Assembly (NCBI GenBank): GCA_903813345.2
Contig: CAIIXF020000007.1
Location: 25,407,564 to 25,471,563 of the forward strand
DNA length: 64,000 nucleotides
Reading direction: 5' to 3'
Origin: Owenia fusiformis
Lineage: Eukaryota > Annelida > Polychaeta > Sabellida > Oweniidae
The position numbers were made by a program, and so were the translations under genes. Shown here piece after piece: positions 1 through 14,600 of this stretch (position 1 is the stretch's first letter; each line of letters starts with the position of its first letter). The notes below the pieces were generated by a model, which was given only the letters and a program-made list of their open reading frames with translations, made no database searches and was not told the DNA's origin.

Positions 1-1166
1 TAAAAGAGACTATAAGACAGATAAAGAAGGCATATGGTAAAGCTGCCATTGCTGAGAGAAACATTTACAGGTGGTTTAACAAGTATTCCAGTGGATATGA
101 TGAAGTGGTAGACAAGCAGCGAGGAGGCAGGCCAGTGTTGTCATTCGATGATCAAACCATCAAAGCAATTGAAGCTGATGTTATGGACAATAGGCAAATT
201 TCTATCAGAGAATTGGCTGAAAAACACGATCTGAGCTATGGGACTGTGCAACGGATACTGACAAAGAACTGTCTGTTAAAGAAGGTGTCTGCTAAATGGG
301 TGCCGCATGACTTGACACAGGAGCAGAAAGACCGGCGTGTTAAGGCTTCAAGGGACTTTCTTGCAAAATATCGGAGAGATGGAGATGACTTTCTTAACAA
401 GATCATTACGAGTGACGAATCATTGCTATCATTCTACATCCCAGAGACCACGCAACAAAGTTCATCGTGGAAACATGACAACTCCCCAACACCAACCAAG
501 CCTAAAATAGTACCAGGAATTCCACAAAAGAAACAAATGGTTGTGACATTCTTTGACATTAGAGGAATGGTATTAACCCATTTTGTTCCCATTGGCCAGA
601 GAATTAATGCCGTTTACATTGCAAAGGTAAGATATCATTTGTTCTAATAATACATCATACTGTGAATTTTATTTTTAAATTAAAGTATTTAAATGTTGTT
701 CACTGTCAATATAATTATAACTCCATGGCCATGATTCAAATCCAAATCCAATCAATGAAACAACTGGTTTAACAACCATTAAACATTTGTTTTTCAGGTT
801 CTGAAGCGTGATCTTCAACGTTCCCTGAGGAAAAAGCGTCCCGGACATCTGCAGCAGTTTATCTTGCATTGGGACAATGCCCCTACGCACACTGCAATCC
901 TGACCAGCAACACAGTCCAAACACTTGGATTTCAACAACTTGAACATGCCCCTTATTCACCTGATCTTGCCCCCAGTGACTTTTATTTGTATGGGAAACT
1001 AAAAAGAAACCTTAGTGGAAATAATTTTCAATCCTGTGAGGAATTGAAAAATGCCGTAGTACTAGCCCTACAAGGAATGAGTTCTAATGGATTTAATTCT
1101 GTGTTCAAGGAATGGGTATCCAGACATGAGAAATGTGTTGCAAATGGTGGCAATTATGTAGAATGA
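1..1166 (+). CDS. mariner-family transposase, 5' end outside the window, two exons
   Basis: This is a DDD transposase of the Tc1/mariner superfamily, which cuts and pastes its own element at TA sites. The frame is open from position 3, so the N-terminus lies upstream of the window. The visible part begins in the helix-turn-helix region (KAYGKAAIAERNIYRWF, then GRP) and continues into WVPHDLT. Candidate catalytic residues are in TSDES, HWDNAPTHT and SPDLAPSDF. Exactly 34 residues separate the second and third Asp, the mariner D34D spacing. The frame is broken at 627-797 by 171 bases that contain stops but have a GTAAGA donor and a TTTTCAG acceptor; joining 3-626 to 798-1166 restores AK-VLKRDLQ in frame. 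AATAAA lies at 1212-1217, and a sequence ending in ACCCTG followed by TATA near 1450-1474 looks like the 3' terminal repeat. No stop codon interrupts either exon, so this may be a recent copy or a co-opted gene. Confidence 0.85.
627..797 (+). other. putative spliceosomal intron within the mariner transposase
   Basis: The 171 bases run from GTAAGA to TTTTCAG and hold in-frame stops, while the transposase reading continues in the same frame on both sides. The length is a multiple of three, so only the splice motifs and the stops identify it as an intron. Mariner transposases are usually intronless, so an inserted sequence that mimics an intron remains possible. Confidence 0.6.
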
Positions 1167-1449
1167 ACTATTATTAGTAACTGTGCAATAGTATGATTTA
1201 TATTGTTGTGAAATAAAATGTTGAGGATATAACAATTTCAGATCTTGTTGATATTTTGAGATTACGCATTACACGTTAAGTAATTTGCCCCGGGTTACGC
1301 GATATCGGGTTACTATAGCAACCATAATTTCAACCAATGAAATGATTGAATTCCAATCTTTGAGATGGTAACTCAGAAATGTTGTGGGTACATGTATACC
1401 AAATTTCATGAAGATCTGATGAATACTTTTGAAATTACAACATCTTTGA

Positions 1450-1474
1450 CGTTACTTCTGGATCACCCTGTATA
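1450..1474 (+). repeat. probable 3' terminal inverted repeat of the mariner element
   Basis: The sequence ends CTGGATCACCCTG followed by TATA, about 300 bases after the transposase stop. The ACCCTG/CAGGGT terminus next to TA is the kind seen at Tc1/mariner ends, and it recurs at the ends of the foldback element at 46847-47893. The matching 5' repeat would lie left of the window. Confidence 0.5.
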
Positions 1475-2638
1475 TCATTAGTCAGAATATGGCAGCTACA
1501 TGATTGATAAATGAACGTGAATCACTTCATTCAATGGAAAAATATAATGGGGTACGAAAATTGTCCCCTTAACTAAGTCAAGTGTATGTTTAACTTCTGC
1601 AATATAAAACTGTCAATAATTTTCATCACATTTGATCAAATATCTCTTTTTATGGCAAGGGCACAATGACATGCTCAATGAAAAGATTAGTTCCAACATT
1701 TTACATTCTACAGCATATCCTAGGCAGCCACTACAATAATTGAGGAAGTAAACTCTAAAAAATATCAAAATTCTTAAAATAGCAAAAAAACGACTACAAG
1801 ATCATTGAAATAACATAAATCAGGAAGTACTGTAAACCAAAAAACACTTTATTTCTTAGAATAGCATAAAAATAATTGAAATGACATTGAACATTCCATT
1901 CATACTGTTGTTAACCATAAAGCCACAAAACGAAACCGCTGTCTAGTTTCTCAAGCAAACATGACAGATGTTTGTTTTTCAAATAAATATGACTAACTAG
2001 TCTATTCAACTCAATTATTCGGTCCAGATTTGAATTCTGTGATTCAAAAATATTATCATACCCACTGAAATGCACAATTTGTAATGATTAAGTATCATAA
2101 AATTAGTGTGAAATAATTCGAAAATTTGTTAAAAAGACAAATCACTATTTGCTGAACAGAATTTGTATAACCTATCATAATCATTTAAATAGTCCTTGAG
2201 TTTCTGTTAAGAAACCATGGCTTTACATTTATTCGAAACTGCAATGTAAAAGAACATTTTATCAGCAATGTGACATATTGACTAGCATGCCATCTATAAA
2301 ATGACAATAATTTCAAATCCATTTTTGTTTTAGAAACAAATGCTCAAGTGAAAATTTTCTATATTTTGGTTAACTCTATCAAAAAGATCAAATCTGAAAA
2401 TTTAAAGACTGATGCACACCCTTTTGAGACCAATGAAATTGATAACTATTGCTATTTACCAAAGTATGCGTACTCAATGACAATGGTAAAAACCAGAAAC
2501 ACAAAATGCAAAATGTCAACAAGGCATTAACATGACAAAATGTCACCACCTGCTATTTGTAACAGACACCAACCGCTGAACACTGTCCACACAAAGGTTG
2601 GAAACTATAACAATTTATATTGGATACTAGTAACTTAC
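1475..2638. other. non-coding stretch, probably 3' part of the hinderin gene
   Basis: No convincing exon was found. The minus-strand gene must continue here, because its last recognised exon (2639-2728) ends in phase 2 at a good GTAAGT donor. Short open minus-strand stretches exist near 1530-1750 and 1920-2060, but neither has both a fitting phase and recognisable sequence. A degenerate copy of the GTCACC repeat family lies at about 2519-2625. Confidence 0.5.
2519..2625 (-). repeat. GTCACC-family dispersed repeat (degenerate copy)
   Basis: It contains AATGTCACCACCTG, then TTTGTAACAGACACCAACCGC and a CACTGTCCAC stretch in the same order as other copies. The fullest copies are at 32299-32440 and 33831-33940. 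Confidence 0.6.
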
Positions 2639-5600
2639 TGTGATGGGGTGTACCTCGTAGGAGTTGTCTTTTGTCTGTTCAAATAGAGTGGAAGGTTGCC
2701 TTGTTTGGTAGGGGTACTGCAACCACTCCTAAAATATGAGAAATATCTGAAACTCATTGTTAATAGCATTTCAGGTCAGAAACATACATTGGTTGCTTAT
2801 AATTTGGGATCTGACTGAAAATTTGAAAGTTGTGGAATTTGACTTTTTTTAACCTTTAGAACGTACCATTAGGTCCAGGAATATATAAGTTTGACCCTGT
2901 ATAATGAAGGTTTTTTGGCAATACCTTGTCTTCACTGAAATTGATGTGTTAACAGCACGGGATGGTATTGCCAGCTTTAGACTATGGGGAATGGGGTCCT
3001 TTTATAATTTCTTTTAATAAAGTAATATTAAAATTTCTTGTCCACTATGGGGGATATTCTGTAATGGGAGAACAGGTTAAAATATCAAATTTAGATTCCC
3101 CAATAGTGGACAAAAAAATTTAACATTGTTTTTCTATATTGTGAGGTTCATTGTGATCCCAATGCTGGACATATCTGTCGATCCCATCTGTGATAGAGCG
3201 GATTTGCTGATTCGCGCATTGATACAGTGTCTGATGTTTTCATATAACTTATAGCAAGCCAACTTGTAACTACTAACTTACCCCGGTGGAGTCAGATATA
3301 TGGCAGGAGACATGTGCCCATTGTTCAATGTGGATGGCTGGGGAGGGGCTATGAGTTGTGGAGGTGGGGATGTACCAACAGATCGCTCCCCAGGGGATTG
3401 TCTCATGTCCGGTACTGGCAGAGTGGATATTGGCGATGTTGCAGTATTTCTACGACCTAAATTAAAAGTATTTCAAAACAACATATAATATAATTGTACA
3501 ACGAAGTAAGCACATTTTAAAATCTAATTGCCAATTGGCAATTATCATCAAACTAAGAAATGAATAAATAATGACAATGCATAGAATCAGACAAAGGTGC
3601 TTCTTGAAGAGAAACATTATGCACTCAATATTCTCACAAAACCTTATTATGAACAGACTTTTGAGAGAAACTTGCATGGCCAACATTATATCACTACAGG
3701 ACACTACAACTGTGACATATATAACACAAAAAAGTTATTTAGCATCCTAATTGATCAAAGGCTCGTGAAAATAACTTATTTCTAATTGATGGAATTGTAT
3801 GCTAGGCTAACTTAAAACAATATTGATCTTCTTTTAAAATTCTGTACCAATTCATCACAATTCCGTTTCTATTAAGTTAAAAACTTAAAGGTAACAAATG
3901 AGAGAATAAGAAAAGCAGTAGAGGCTAAATACCGTATTCTCTCTAATGAGGGCACAATTTCCCTTTAAATATCAATTTGGAAACCACGCTGTGCGCTCAT
4001 TAGAGAGAATATGGTAGATACATATAATATATAATGCACTTACTTTTTTCAATGGATTTGGTGAGAGATGAAACATCAATTCCATGTTGCGACAGGAAGT
4101 GTATGTTCTCCATAGATTCAGTCAACTTATCCTCCTCTCTCAACTGAAGCTGTCTCCTCGCACCCGTTCTCTGATTCACATTCTCGTCACTAGGTGGCAC
4201 TGTATGTATATCACCATTATAGATGGCAGCACTATTATCCACATTATGGTAACCATTTTGGATTCCATTGCCCATATTTGGATTTTCCTGATTATAATTC
4301 AACGGACTTCTGTGTACTTGTCTATTTCTCAATGGCTGTATTGGAGGCGAGGGTGGGTGAGCTTTTTGAAGCTTCATCTCATATTCTATCAACATCTGAC
4401 GCTTCTTTTCAGAATCGCGTAGATTTTTTAAAGCACTGTTATAAATATTTTTCATACTCTCATGTTCCAAGTCATGAACACTCTGTGGTTTAGTTGCACT
4501 GGTGTGATGTTCAATACCATGGTGTATTGCTGGATCGTCATCTTCAATATCATTATCAAATCCATTTTGTTTCAGTCTATTGTCCATGGAATGTAATAAC
4601 ACTTGTTCACTGGATGGGACCTGGGGATGACTTTCAGGCTTTGACTCAAGTACATTATTTTCGTGGTATATGTCTACAGGGTATTGATCTAGGTGATGCA
4701 TAGGATTCCTAGTTCTACTTGATTGATGTTCATCCATATTAAACTCCACTCTCCTTGCGTTATGTCTAATACTATCCAACTTGTCTTTACTTGTATATAT
4801 TTCCCGACCAGTGTCAACATGAATCTCCTTTGTGTCCCTTCTTTCTATGGTATCCTGTGTACTAGTCTCACTAACACAGTCTTCTGGGAAATGACCTTTC
4901 TCCTCAAAGAAGTTTAATCTTGATCTCTGTTTGTCCTGTTGTTTATGAAGCATTTGCTGCTTCGCTTTTAACTCTGCCTCTTGTTGCATTAATGTCTTCC
5001 TCAGTCTCTTCTGTTCTTGCAACAACACCTCTTTCTGTATCATCAACTGGTGTTTCTTGCGCTGTGTTGGACTGAGCATCTCCAGGCTATCTTTCAAGGC
5101 TTCTTGTTCCAGATGATCATGGTAGTTCATAGATACAGGGGAGCTGGTTTCAGCTGGGTCTATCTCTGCTGTGTAGTTGTAGTTGAGTGGTTGCTTCATA
5201 TAGGGATCTGACGAAAGCTGAGATAACTGACTCTGTAGGGAAGATTGGCCACTGGAGTCAGGTACCAGAGACCGATATTCACCTCCTACAGTTCGAGATT
5301 GTAAACTCACTCCCTGGGAGCTTGAAGTGTCTGTAGGAAGGGGTCTAAATTCTCCAGAAGACAGTTCTAAATTACCAGCACTCTTCTGAGTGCTACTCAG
5401 TATTGGTTGGTGCAAGGACCCCATAGAATAGCCACTATTTGATATTCCACTAGAACTGATTCTTTGCGAGTTTGCTTGACTTTTACTCAGAGTGGTACAG
5501 TGTTTTTCTTCGGCAATAATTTCATCCAGAAGGGCAGTGTATGGTTTAGGGGGAGATCTGGTAGGGGATGTTCTAACTACACTTTCTCTGGTGAACCCTT

Positions 5601-8600
5601 CAGGGCTGGCAAGTCCCACATACTGTGGTCGCCCATTACTAGTCCTATCATAATATGCACTAAGAGGTCTCGTTGTGTTAGCATTTGTAGGCTGTGGGAT
5701 CACAGGAGGCTCATATTCTGGTTTTGGCATAGCAGAATAATCCTGTTCAGAGGCAATGTCATCGTTATTACTCATAAATTCATCATAACTGTTGTTAACA
5801 TCTTCCAGGACTTTACGCGTCATCTCTTTCTCTTTTAAATAGGCCTCGTCTCTGAAGATCTTTAAATCCTCGTCCTGATAATCAGAATCTCCACTCGCAC
5901 CAAATACATTCATGTCATCCAACATACCAGGATGTGCACGAATAATCCCATTGGTCGGTTTAGTAAGGGCATCCCGGACCTGTTGTTGCGCTACATTGGG
6001 GTCAGTAGATAGATGAGGTTTGCTATCACTGAGCCCCAAGGCGTGGTTTCGGTACTGTTGGTATAAGGGGTCCTCGGGAAGGTACTTGCCATCACTCTGT
6101 AATACACATATATACATTAACAATACATGTACAATGAAAAAGAAAATACCCCAGTACTCAAAATTGTAAATCACCCCACTATCAAAGTGAATAATAAAAA
6201 TACCCACATTTAAAGGGAACACAATTTTGCATAATTAATTCTAAGCTTTTCGACAACTAGACTAGACTAGGGAATTTCAAAAATTTTGATCATCATTAAT
6301 TCTCATTAATATACAAATCATAATTTCATGATTTATCCTATGCATGGACTTACAAATGCTTGTATATAAAAATCTTGCAATGCAGGGGTTTCATTAGCAG
6401 CAGACAACAGGCAATTTTCACTGGTTGTTTTCAGAAAATCGCCTGTTATTTTTAGGGACTTTTCAACTTTTCCATGTTAAATTCCATTAATTTTGCCTGT
6501 TGTTTTCATTTATTTAGCCTGTAGTGAGAAATTCTATTGAAACCCCTGCAATCTCTTTCTCTGATACATTTCTTTTAAGACAAATATAAAGAATGTTCCC
6601 ATACCATCTTTCTGATCTTGTTCTTGCGTCTCAATGGGGTGGGGACAATTCTGGTTATAGGGCTTCTGGTGGGTACACCTCTCTTACTATTGGTGCTGGG
6701 GCTTCTAGGAGCTTCACCTCTCTTACTGCTGCTCCTTAGCTGAGAATCCTGGGAAGTATAAGAAAAAACAATTAGAAATCCATAAAAGTGTTAAAGATCG
6801 ATCAGAGTCAAAAATCCTTTAAACATACATGCCATGGCACTAAAATGTATTTGTCACGCACTATAAGTTGTTGAAAACACACAGTATATATCAATGTTTA
6901 ATAGAATCCGTGGCAACCAAAGGAAGTCAAGTCACCTTCCCTGGCAACCAATTTATCACTAGGAAATAAAGTCCCCTGAAGTGTACTTCAACTGGTTGGT
7001 TGGCATCAACAGCAAAATCAATATATAGAATAGTAGAACTCCCCAATCAGGTAAAATAAAATGAGTGTATAAAAGTCGCAAGAAGCAGATGCAATGCTGC
7101 ATTGAGCTGAGGAAACTATTAAAATTTTCTCATTCACTATTAGAATTACTCTGATGATTCCTCTAGAAGTTATTTAATACTTTTGTTTTAATACCTATGT
7201 TTGTTTATAAAATCAGTTTTCTTACCCTGTTTCGCAAAATAAAACTGAAGATGACAAATGACTGACTGTAACCTTACCTGTATGAATTATTTCAATGAAA
7301 TGTTTATGTTTGTATTTATATTTATAAACAAGCCCCTAAGTGAGCTTCATTCTACTGATATCTCACTAAATTAGCAATTAATTTAAATCTGCCTAATAAA
7401 TCATGACTATCAGATAAACGGACAATCTTATATCATGATAAAATTCTCTATTGAACTGAATAACGGTTTTCTACCTAATTTCTAATTTTATTTATTGTAC
7501 ATATAATCCGCATTGTGATACACTATTGACACTTAAATTTTTCAATAAAAAGGTGTCATGTTGACAACTGAACTTAAAGTAGTAAATTCAATTCGGCACA
7601 TTCCATAACTGATTTGGTTAAAAGACTACAACTTAAAAATCATGTACTTCAATCCTTGAGAATTCTTCATTCTTTTCAAATAATGGCGAAACTGCTATAA
7701 AGTTCAGCATGTCGTTGCCAAGGAAACAATTCATTGTGTTCATTAAATCAAAGTAAAGATTGGACCACCTGTGGTTTGTGTTGCATATTCCAGGCACTCT
7801 ATCCAGATGTACTAATAAAAAAGTGGAATCTATGCCAATTTGTAAAGTAGCTGTTACATTAGCCATGTGGGCTCACTGTTTGCCACTGTGTGGCTAATTT
7901 TGGGGATTCAGTTTGTAATTAATTTCGTATTTGGTGTGATGAGGATATCTTGCTGTAGAACTATTCGTTTTGCACTCGGTATACCAATGCCATTTCTCAC
8001 TATCTGCCCTAAAGTATTCACACGATGGCAAATGGTGAGCCCACACAACCTATGTGTGACAGCTCCATAAAAATTGGTTAGATTCTATATTTTTTTCCAG
8101 ATTGATACTAAGTCTTGTCATACTTAGTCAATTTTGCTGGCTGTTTTTACCCAAATGGCCTCCTGACTTGTTTTGAGTAATTTTTCTGTTTTCACGTTGA
8201 AACTAAATTTTCAATAATTGTGCATGTTGCCTATTGTCAGGATTTCTATTGAACCCCCCCCCTCCCACAGGTGTATTCCACAGTGACTTACATGTTATCA
8301 TTCTATGAGGGAGATTGACTAATCTTACACTAAACTATGATAATATTGCCTAATGACAACTTTGAACAAGATAAAAAATAATCCGCCTTTATCACTGACA
8401 TTTGCAATTATGTTGGCGTTTAGTTATCATTTACTAAATGCACTAATATCAACAATTGAAATTACCATATCAGAACTACCATCAAAGCTCATCAAATAAT
8501 CAAATTTTTACAAATAAATGAGATTTAAGTGACTGAAGATTCTGTTTAAGATGCCAGTATACTAGCATCAATCAAAATTTAAGCGCAAACTCACTTGATC

Positions 8601-11600
8601 TGATAGTCCTTCAATCCATCTTTACATCAACTCCAAAGATTTACCAATTCCACAAGTAATAATTACATTCTGCAAACTTTGAGCCATTTACAAATCATTG
8701 GTAATTATGTTATACAATATGCATGACTTAAATAATAGTACTAGAGCAGGTAACCAATAACTAGGCTATTAGAATGTTCAATATTAATTACTGAAATGCT
8801 ACATTGGGCCATAGCATGTAAGAAGTATACATGTCTGATTCCTGATGACAATTAATCAATAATTAATCAATTATTAATCAGCAATTAATTAATCAACTCT
8901 AAAAGACAATATGGTCCTTAAATTACCTGTTCTGTATGGCAAGTTATCGTATACCATTTTGAGTGTGTATCAACATTCCAAATGAAAAACTACTCATTCC
9001 AGTTCCAATGGTCATCATACTGTTATTCCTTGTCCATTTTTACTCCTTATGAAGGTACAGTTTGTAGAATTATAATACCAATTCGTTAACTCAGTCCAAT
9101 ATCAAATCCACGCATAAAAATGTCCATCAAATATCCTATGGTCAATGTTTAGATACGTTCAATACATTCTTGCATTACCTCCATAACTGTTATTATTTAA
9201 TCTTTTATATTCTGCTATTTACACATGCTTAACAAATTAAATGTAAATCCAGTACCTGATGGGATTAGAAGCGAACGGACAGGGCCTATACAAATCCGAT
9301 AACCAGCAAATTCCAAGCCCATTCACCAAAATAAACCAATAATTTGAGGCTCTTGAATCCATTTTTGGAGGTACATACGTCTTTGTCAGGATATAATCCT
9401 TTATTAATTGACATAAGAGAAATTTTATTAGGTTTTTCTGAATAGCTACTTTAAGACTACTTCTAGTAAGCTCTGAATTGGTTATAGCATACAGCGCACA
9501 ATTTTGGACAGCTAAACAAAGTTTATATTTATTTTTGCAAAGAATTATTTTTCAATTGAACTTCTATTCCTTGATCGTATTAACAATGACAGGTTTTTAA
9601 TAGTGACCCCTTGACCAGATTAAAGGGAGTCACAGTGGTAAAAAACATTTTCAAAAATGATTATCGTAATTTTTTGCTCATACATCTTATCTATAATACA
9701 AAAACTTAGGAAAATATGTTTCAATATTTGTTTTTTATTATATTTTAATATTTGTACAATTATTGCATATTGAAACTTTTAATTATGAATTTATCTGTGA
9801 TGATTTTTTAACAAATGAAAACACATACCCTTTTGCAGGAAGTCTATGATCTATCCTATTAACACAATATCCTTATTTACTTGTTTATTCAGGAATATGT
9901 ATTCTAATACTTTTCTATTCAATCCATTTGAATAAAAATAATAAAAAAATTCAATTTTTTCTCATAAAAATATCTATAGTGATTTATCACCCCTTATCCC
10001 ACAAATGTACATACAGTCACATTCTTTGCTTTCAATAGTGCATGAATGCCTTGTTTGATCAAATATAAGGTAAGAATTATAAAAGAAAGTACAACAAACA
10101 CTCACAAGCACTTAACAACATATATCAGCTTGTATCGCAACTTAAGTTCTGTGTTATAATTGATGGAGAAACAATTACTAGAATCTGCATTCAAAATTTG
10201 AGATTATTCCCTTTAATACTTCCAATGAGTATATAAGGTTATTTTCACAATACTTCTAAAGTTCAACAACACATTTAATTTCACATTCAGGCAAAATTAG
10301 CAACGGTTTCCTTTATACAATAATAACAAATATTATTCTAAAATTAGCTACCCCAACAAGAGTATAATGATCAATATTATCTTAAATTAAGAATAACAAT
10401 AGTATTCAATACTTTTTCTATTCACCACCAGACTGCCAGTTCCAATGATTTACTATACACACATACATTACATGTATTAATTATAGAAAATCTGTATCAT
10501 TTGAGAGTAAACAGTACAACTGGTTTTAGTTGAGATATTGATAAAACTACTGTTGCATGTGTACTGTGTAGTACATAAGAAAAACAATTAAGGTATCAAT
10601 CCACCATTGATTTGCTAAGTAACACTCTATCTTGCCTATATTTGGTGTTGATTTTTGTGCAGGGTTGGCCAAAAAATGTAACCTAAATAAATGTTAATAA
10701 CTCAGTCATCCAGAATAGATTTTTAGTCATATTTGCCACAATTGAACCTTGTTCAAAAATGCAGATGCGAGTAGGTAGCTACCAGTTTCACCACCAGGTG
10801 GCTCGTTTGGGTCTGATAGCATGGTGGGTATAGTAGAAAGTTCCATTTAACTTAAATTACATCTGTTTTAGAGTGGTTCAATTTTTATATAACCTTTATG
10901 TATCAAATAGTTATGCAAATTAATATATCTCCAGTAAAGGAAAATGTTATATGTCCAATACAAGAAAAGATATTTCACTTTTTGTGATTTTGTAACATAG
11001 AGTCTATGGGGAATCACCCCAAACTAAAAGTCACATTTTCAAAAAAAATTAAATTTTCAAAGTTGATAAACAATTTTCAAAACCATTTTTCTAGATGTAC
11101 TTTTACAAGTAGATTTCAAATGAATTTTGAATATTGAATAATCTAAATCCAGATTATTTCTACTTGTATCTTGCCAATTCTCTTTCATTCTTCTAAGTTT
11201 CATTCCCAATGGACACGCTTTTATGGCCATTTTACAAACATGCTCCAATTGCTGAAACATACCAAACCAAACTCACCCGATATGGACCCCTAGACTCAAA
11301 AGATAATGCCTATACCATGGGCGTAGCGCTATTTTTCTAAGTAGTACGCCACCACGGGAGCCTGCATGGGAGCAAGATTTGAGAGAAGTAAAAAAGCGTT
11401 CAGTAGGGTCTGTGGGGTTCTCCCCCTTGGAAAATTTGTAAAACATTTTGAAATTTGGTTGCATATGGAGCGAATTTGAAACCATCTGGTACGCCTGTGC
11501 GTACCCAGCGTACCGGGCACTACGCCCATGTATACTTACAACCCTAGAAGCAACAGGGAGTTGAACAAGTGAGTTATTAACATTTGTTAAGGTTAACTTT

Positions 11601-14600
11601 TTGGCTCACCTTGTATGTGAGAGTAAAATTGGTCCAAAAATGCCAGTTTTCTATATTTTTCTGTTTTCAAATGAAAGCAAATTGGCATTTACTAAGTAAA
11701 TGTAAATCAATTTTTAAAAGGTCAAGTGGGTGCAGCTCTCTCTCTTGCTTTAATACAAGGGTGGTCACTGATCTCTATATTGTCAGTATTGGACACTGTA
11801 TTGTATCGTATTGTATTGTTTTGTATTGTATTGTATGGTATCGTATCGTATCGTTTTGTATTGTATAGGGGATATACAAGAATGCCTACCTTATACATGG
11901 GATGTTTTACAGTTGGTGTGTTCTCCAAGGAAGCGTGTCTATCTGACTGCAGAATCTTATTCTGGTAGTTCACCAGAAGGTTCTGAGTCTCCAGAAACTG
12001 TTTTTGAACATGTTTGAATAGTTAAGGGTAGTACAACTATAGATACCATAGCAGTGTTCTCCCCAAAAAAAATTTTCAACTGGGTGCAAGATTTCAAGTC
12101 TGAAAAAATCAGCAATCGCTACGCTCACAATATCTCAGTGTAGGTGCTTACTTCACTCATTTTTCAAATCAGAAGTTGAAGTGCAGATTCCAACTGGGTG
12201 CCAACTGGGGGGCCTTTGGTTTCAAGTAGGGGGAGCCCCCGGTAAAAGTGACATGGGGAGATCACTGCATAGAGAAATTCATATTAATCCTTTATATATT
12301 ACTATTTTTGATGTAACTGTTACTCCATTCATTACATCAATAACATTTCAAAGAGTGATATTTCAGTTAATGATTTTAAAGATTTTAAAAATTTCACTTC
12401 ATATTCCCCAAGAATGCAATGGAATTCCATTTGAGAAATTCTTGAAAGTTGTACACTATAAATATGAATATATGTACCTGGTTCAACTGAAAAGTTCTTA
12501 CTTTCTATTTGCTACACCTTTTAGCTACAACCTATTGATTGGTCATGTTTTTGCAAACAACTTTTCAAATACACAATTATATCAAGTAAAAGGAATAATA
12601 TAACAAGACATTAACCATGCAAAATGTTACCACTTGCCATTTGTTAAAGACACAAACTCTAACATGAAAAAAAGTTGGAGACTTCTGGTGGTGACATAAA
12701 GATACATACCTAATATTAATATTTATCTTGACTAATTTGTAACTCTGAAAATATGTCCACCACAACCTTAATATTTCCTAGTGAGAATACATTCATATTA
12801 TAAAAGGATATCTTCCCTCTCTTTGAGGATAGCTTCTTGATGCTCTAGAAGTTTCTGTATTTTTGTTTCAAAGGTGACCCTTTCCTTGTTGAGTTGTTCT
12901 TCAGCCTGATCCTTCTGTTCTCCAACCCTATATGTAATTTATGTTATTAACATGATAAAAATCTGGTAAGTTATTGTACAAGTGATTACAAGTGTAACGA
13001 TTTGAAACAGAAGCTGACAAAAATATGGCTTTAATATGTTGTAATGCATACAAGGTATAAACCTGCAAAATGTCACAACCTGCCATTTGTTATAGATGCC
13101 AACCGCTGAATACAAATCCCTGAACACTGCCCACCTATGGTGGTGACATAAAAAAGCCAGTCATATATACATGTGGTACTTTTACACTTTAAATGTGGGG
13201 AGAGTGATATAAACTGAATTAATTTTAAAGTCAATTTCTTTTTTGAAGGTTAATTTCTCGAACGCCATATTAAAATTGGCTAGTATCAAGTCACCACAGC
13301 AATCAGTAAACATGTGAAACATTTACATGTGAACTCACATATAAATCATGATGATGATCTCACAATGTCCATTCCCAATGCAAATAATTAATGTTGGTTA
13401 GATTAATAGATTATCTTGCAAGTTGTCTTGAACCTTTTACCAACAGGCTGGACACTTAGATACCATTCCACTAGACACATGAGGCAAACTTTGATCCATA
13501 GGTGGTCTAATTTGCCAATGCCTAGGGGCTGATACTGGTTTAATGTACTGCCACATCCTAAATTGTTAACCCAAGGCCCACCTTAACTGATCTGATAAAA
13601 CAATATTGAACCTACTTAGCAAGTTCCTGGACCAAGTTAGCCACTCTTTTCTTGTCTTCCGAACAAAGATCTTTAAGAGACACCTTACGTTCATGTCTTT
13701 TCAAATTCTCTTTGCTAGTACTGCCATCTTTCTTCTGAAAGAAATATTAAAATTATTTTATTTTATTTTTTCGCCATCTTTTAAAAGCTCATTATCCTAT
13801 TTTGCAGAATATGTGTTATCATCTTATAGTTTACATGATCAGCCAATTTCATAGTTTAGCAAGAAAGCTGGTGGTCAAAAGGTTGTGTAAAATGCAACAA
13901 TATTATGAACAAGGCAAGGAATAAAATAACAAGGCATTAACATGCAAAATATCACCACCTACCATTTGTTATAGACGATGACAACCACAAACTAACCGCC
14001 GAACACTGTTCAGGCCTCGCGCTTAACTTTTTTTGTCAGGTAGTTGTTTCACTACTCAGTGAATTTTCCAGGAAGCTATTTCAGAGAAGCGGGAAGTGAT
14101 AATTTTGATGAGAGTTATCTTTATTCTTATGACTTAGCAGCGCAATTAATATAAAATATTACATTGTAAATAAATGTAGACTTATCAAGATATTACTATG
14201 TTTTGAGGCAATTATATTATAAAAGTTGTGAATCAGCGCCAACAAGAAGTAACAAAGATCAGCTGATCGGCAAATCAATCAAAAATTTGTATATTTTCAC
14301 ATGGAGAGTTGTTACTTGAGGTACTAGTGAAGTTAGCTAGTTGGAGAAAATGACAAGTAGTGTTTTTGGGAAAACAGGTAGCAAATCACTACCTTAGCAA
14401 TGCTAATTTCGAGGCCTACTGTTACAAAAAAAGTTGACATAACTAGACCTAATCCTTCAACTTTAAATCAAGACACAAGTAAATGTATGATATAACACCG
14501 TTAGAATGGTTTGTTACCTTAATATATTTTCTATTGAGGTTTTTTTTAGGAGTGACATCCTCTACTACAGGTTGGCGTCTTGGTACTTTAGGTTTAATTT

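Larger units (their letters stand above)
6749..11889. other. long intron of the hinderin homologue
   Basis: No additional exon was found in these 5.1 kb. The stretch holds the CATGGGCGTAG repeat at about 11316-11532, one copy of the AGATGCGAG element at 10763-11171, a TATTG microsatellite near the exon at 11890, and otherwise AT-rich sequence with no recognisable feature. Confidence 0.6.

Noticed and set aside
1530-1750. Candidate terminal exon of the hinderin homologue on the minus strand
   Set aside because: Phase could fit, but the sequence has no hinderin-like content and the acceptor is weak, so it was not annotated.
4084-5838. Many plus-strand frames of 60-124 codons
   Set aside because: Shadows of the large minus-strand hinderin exon.
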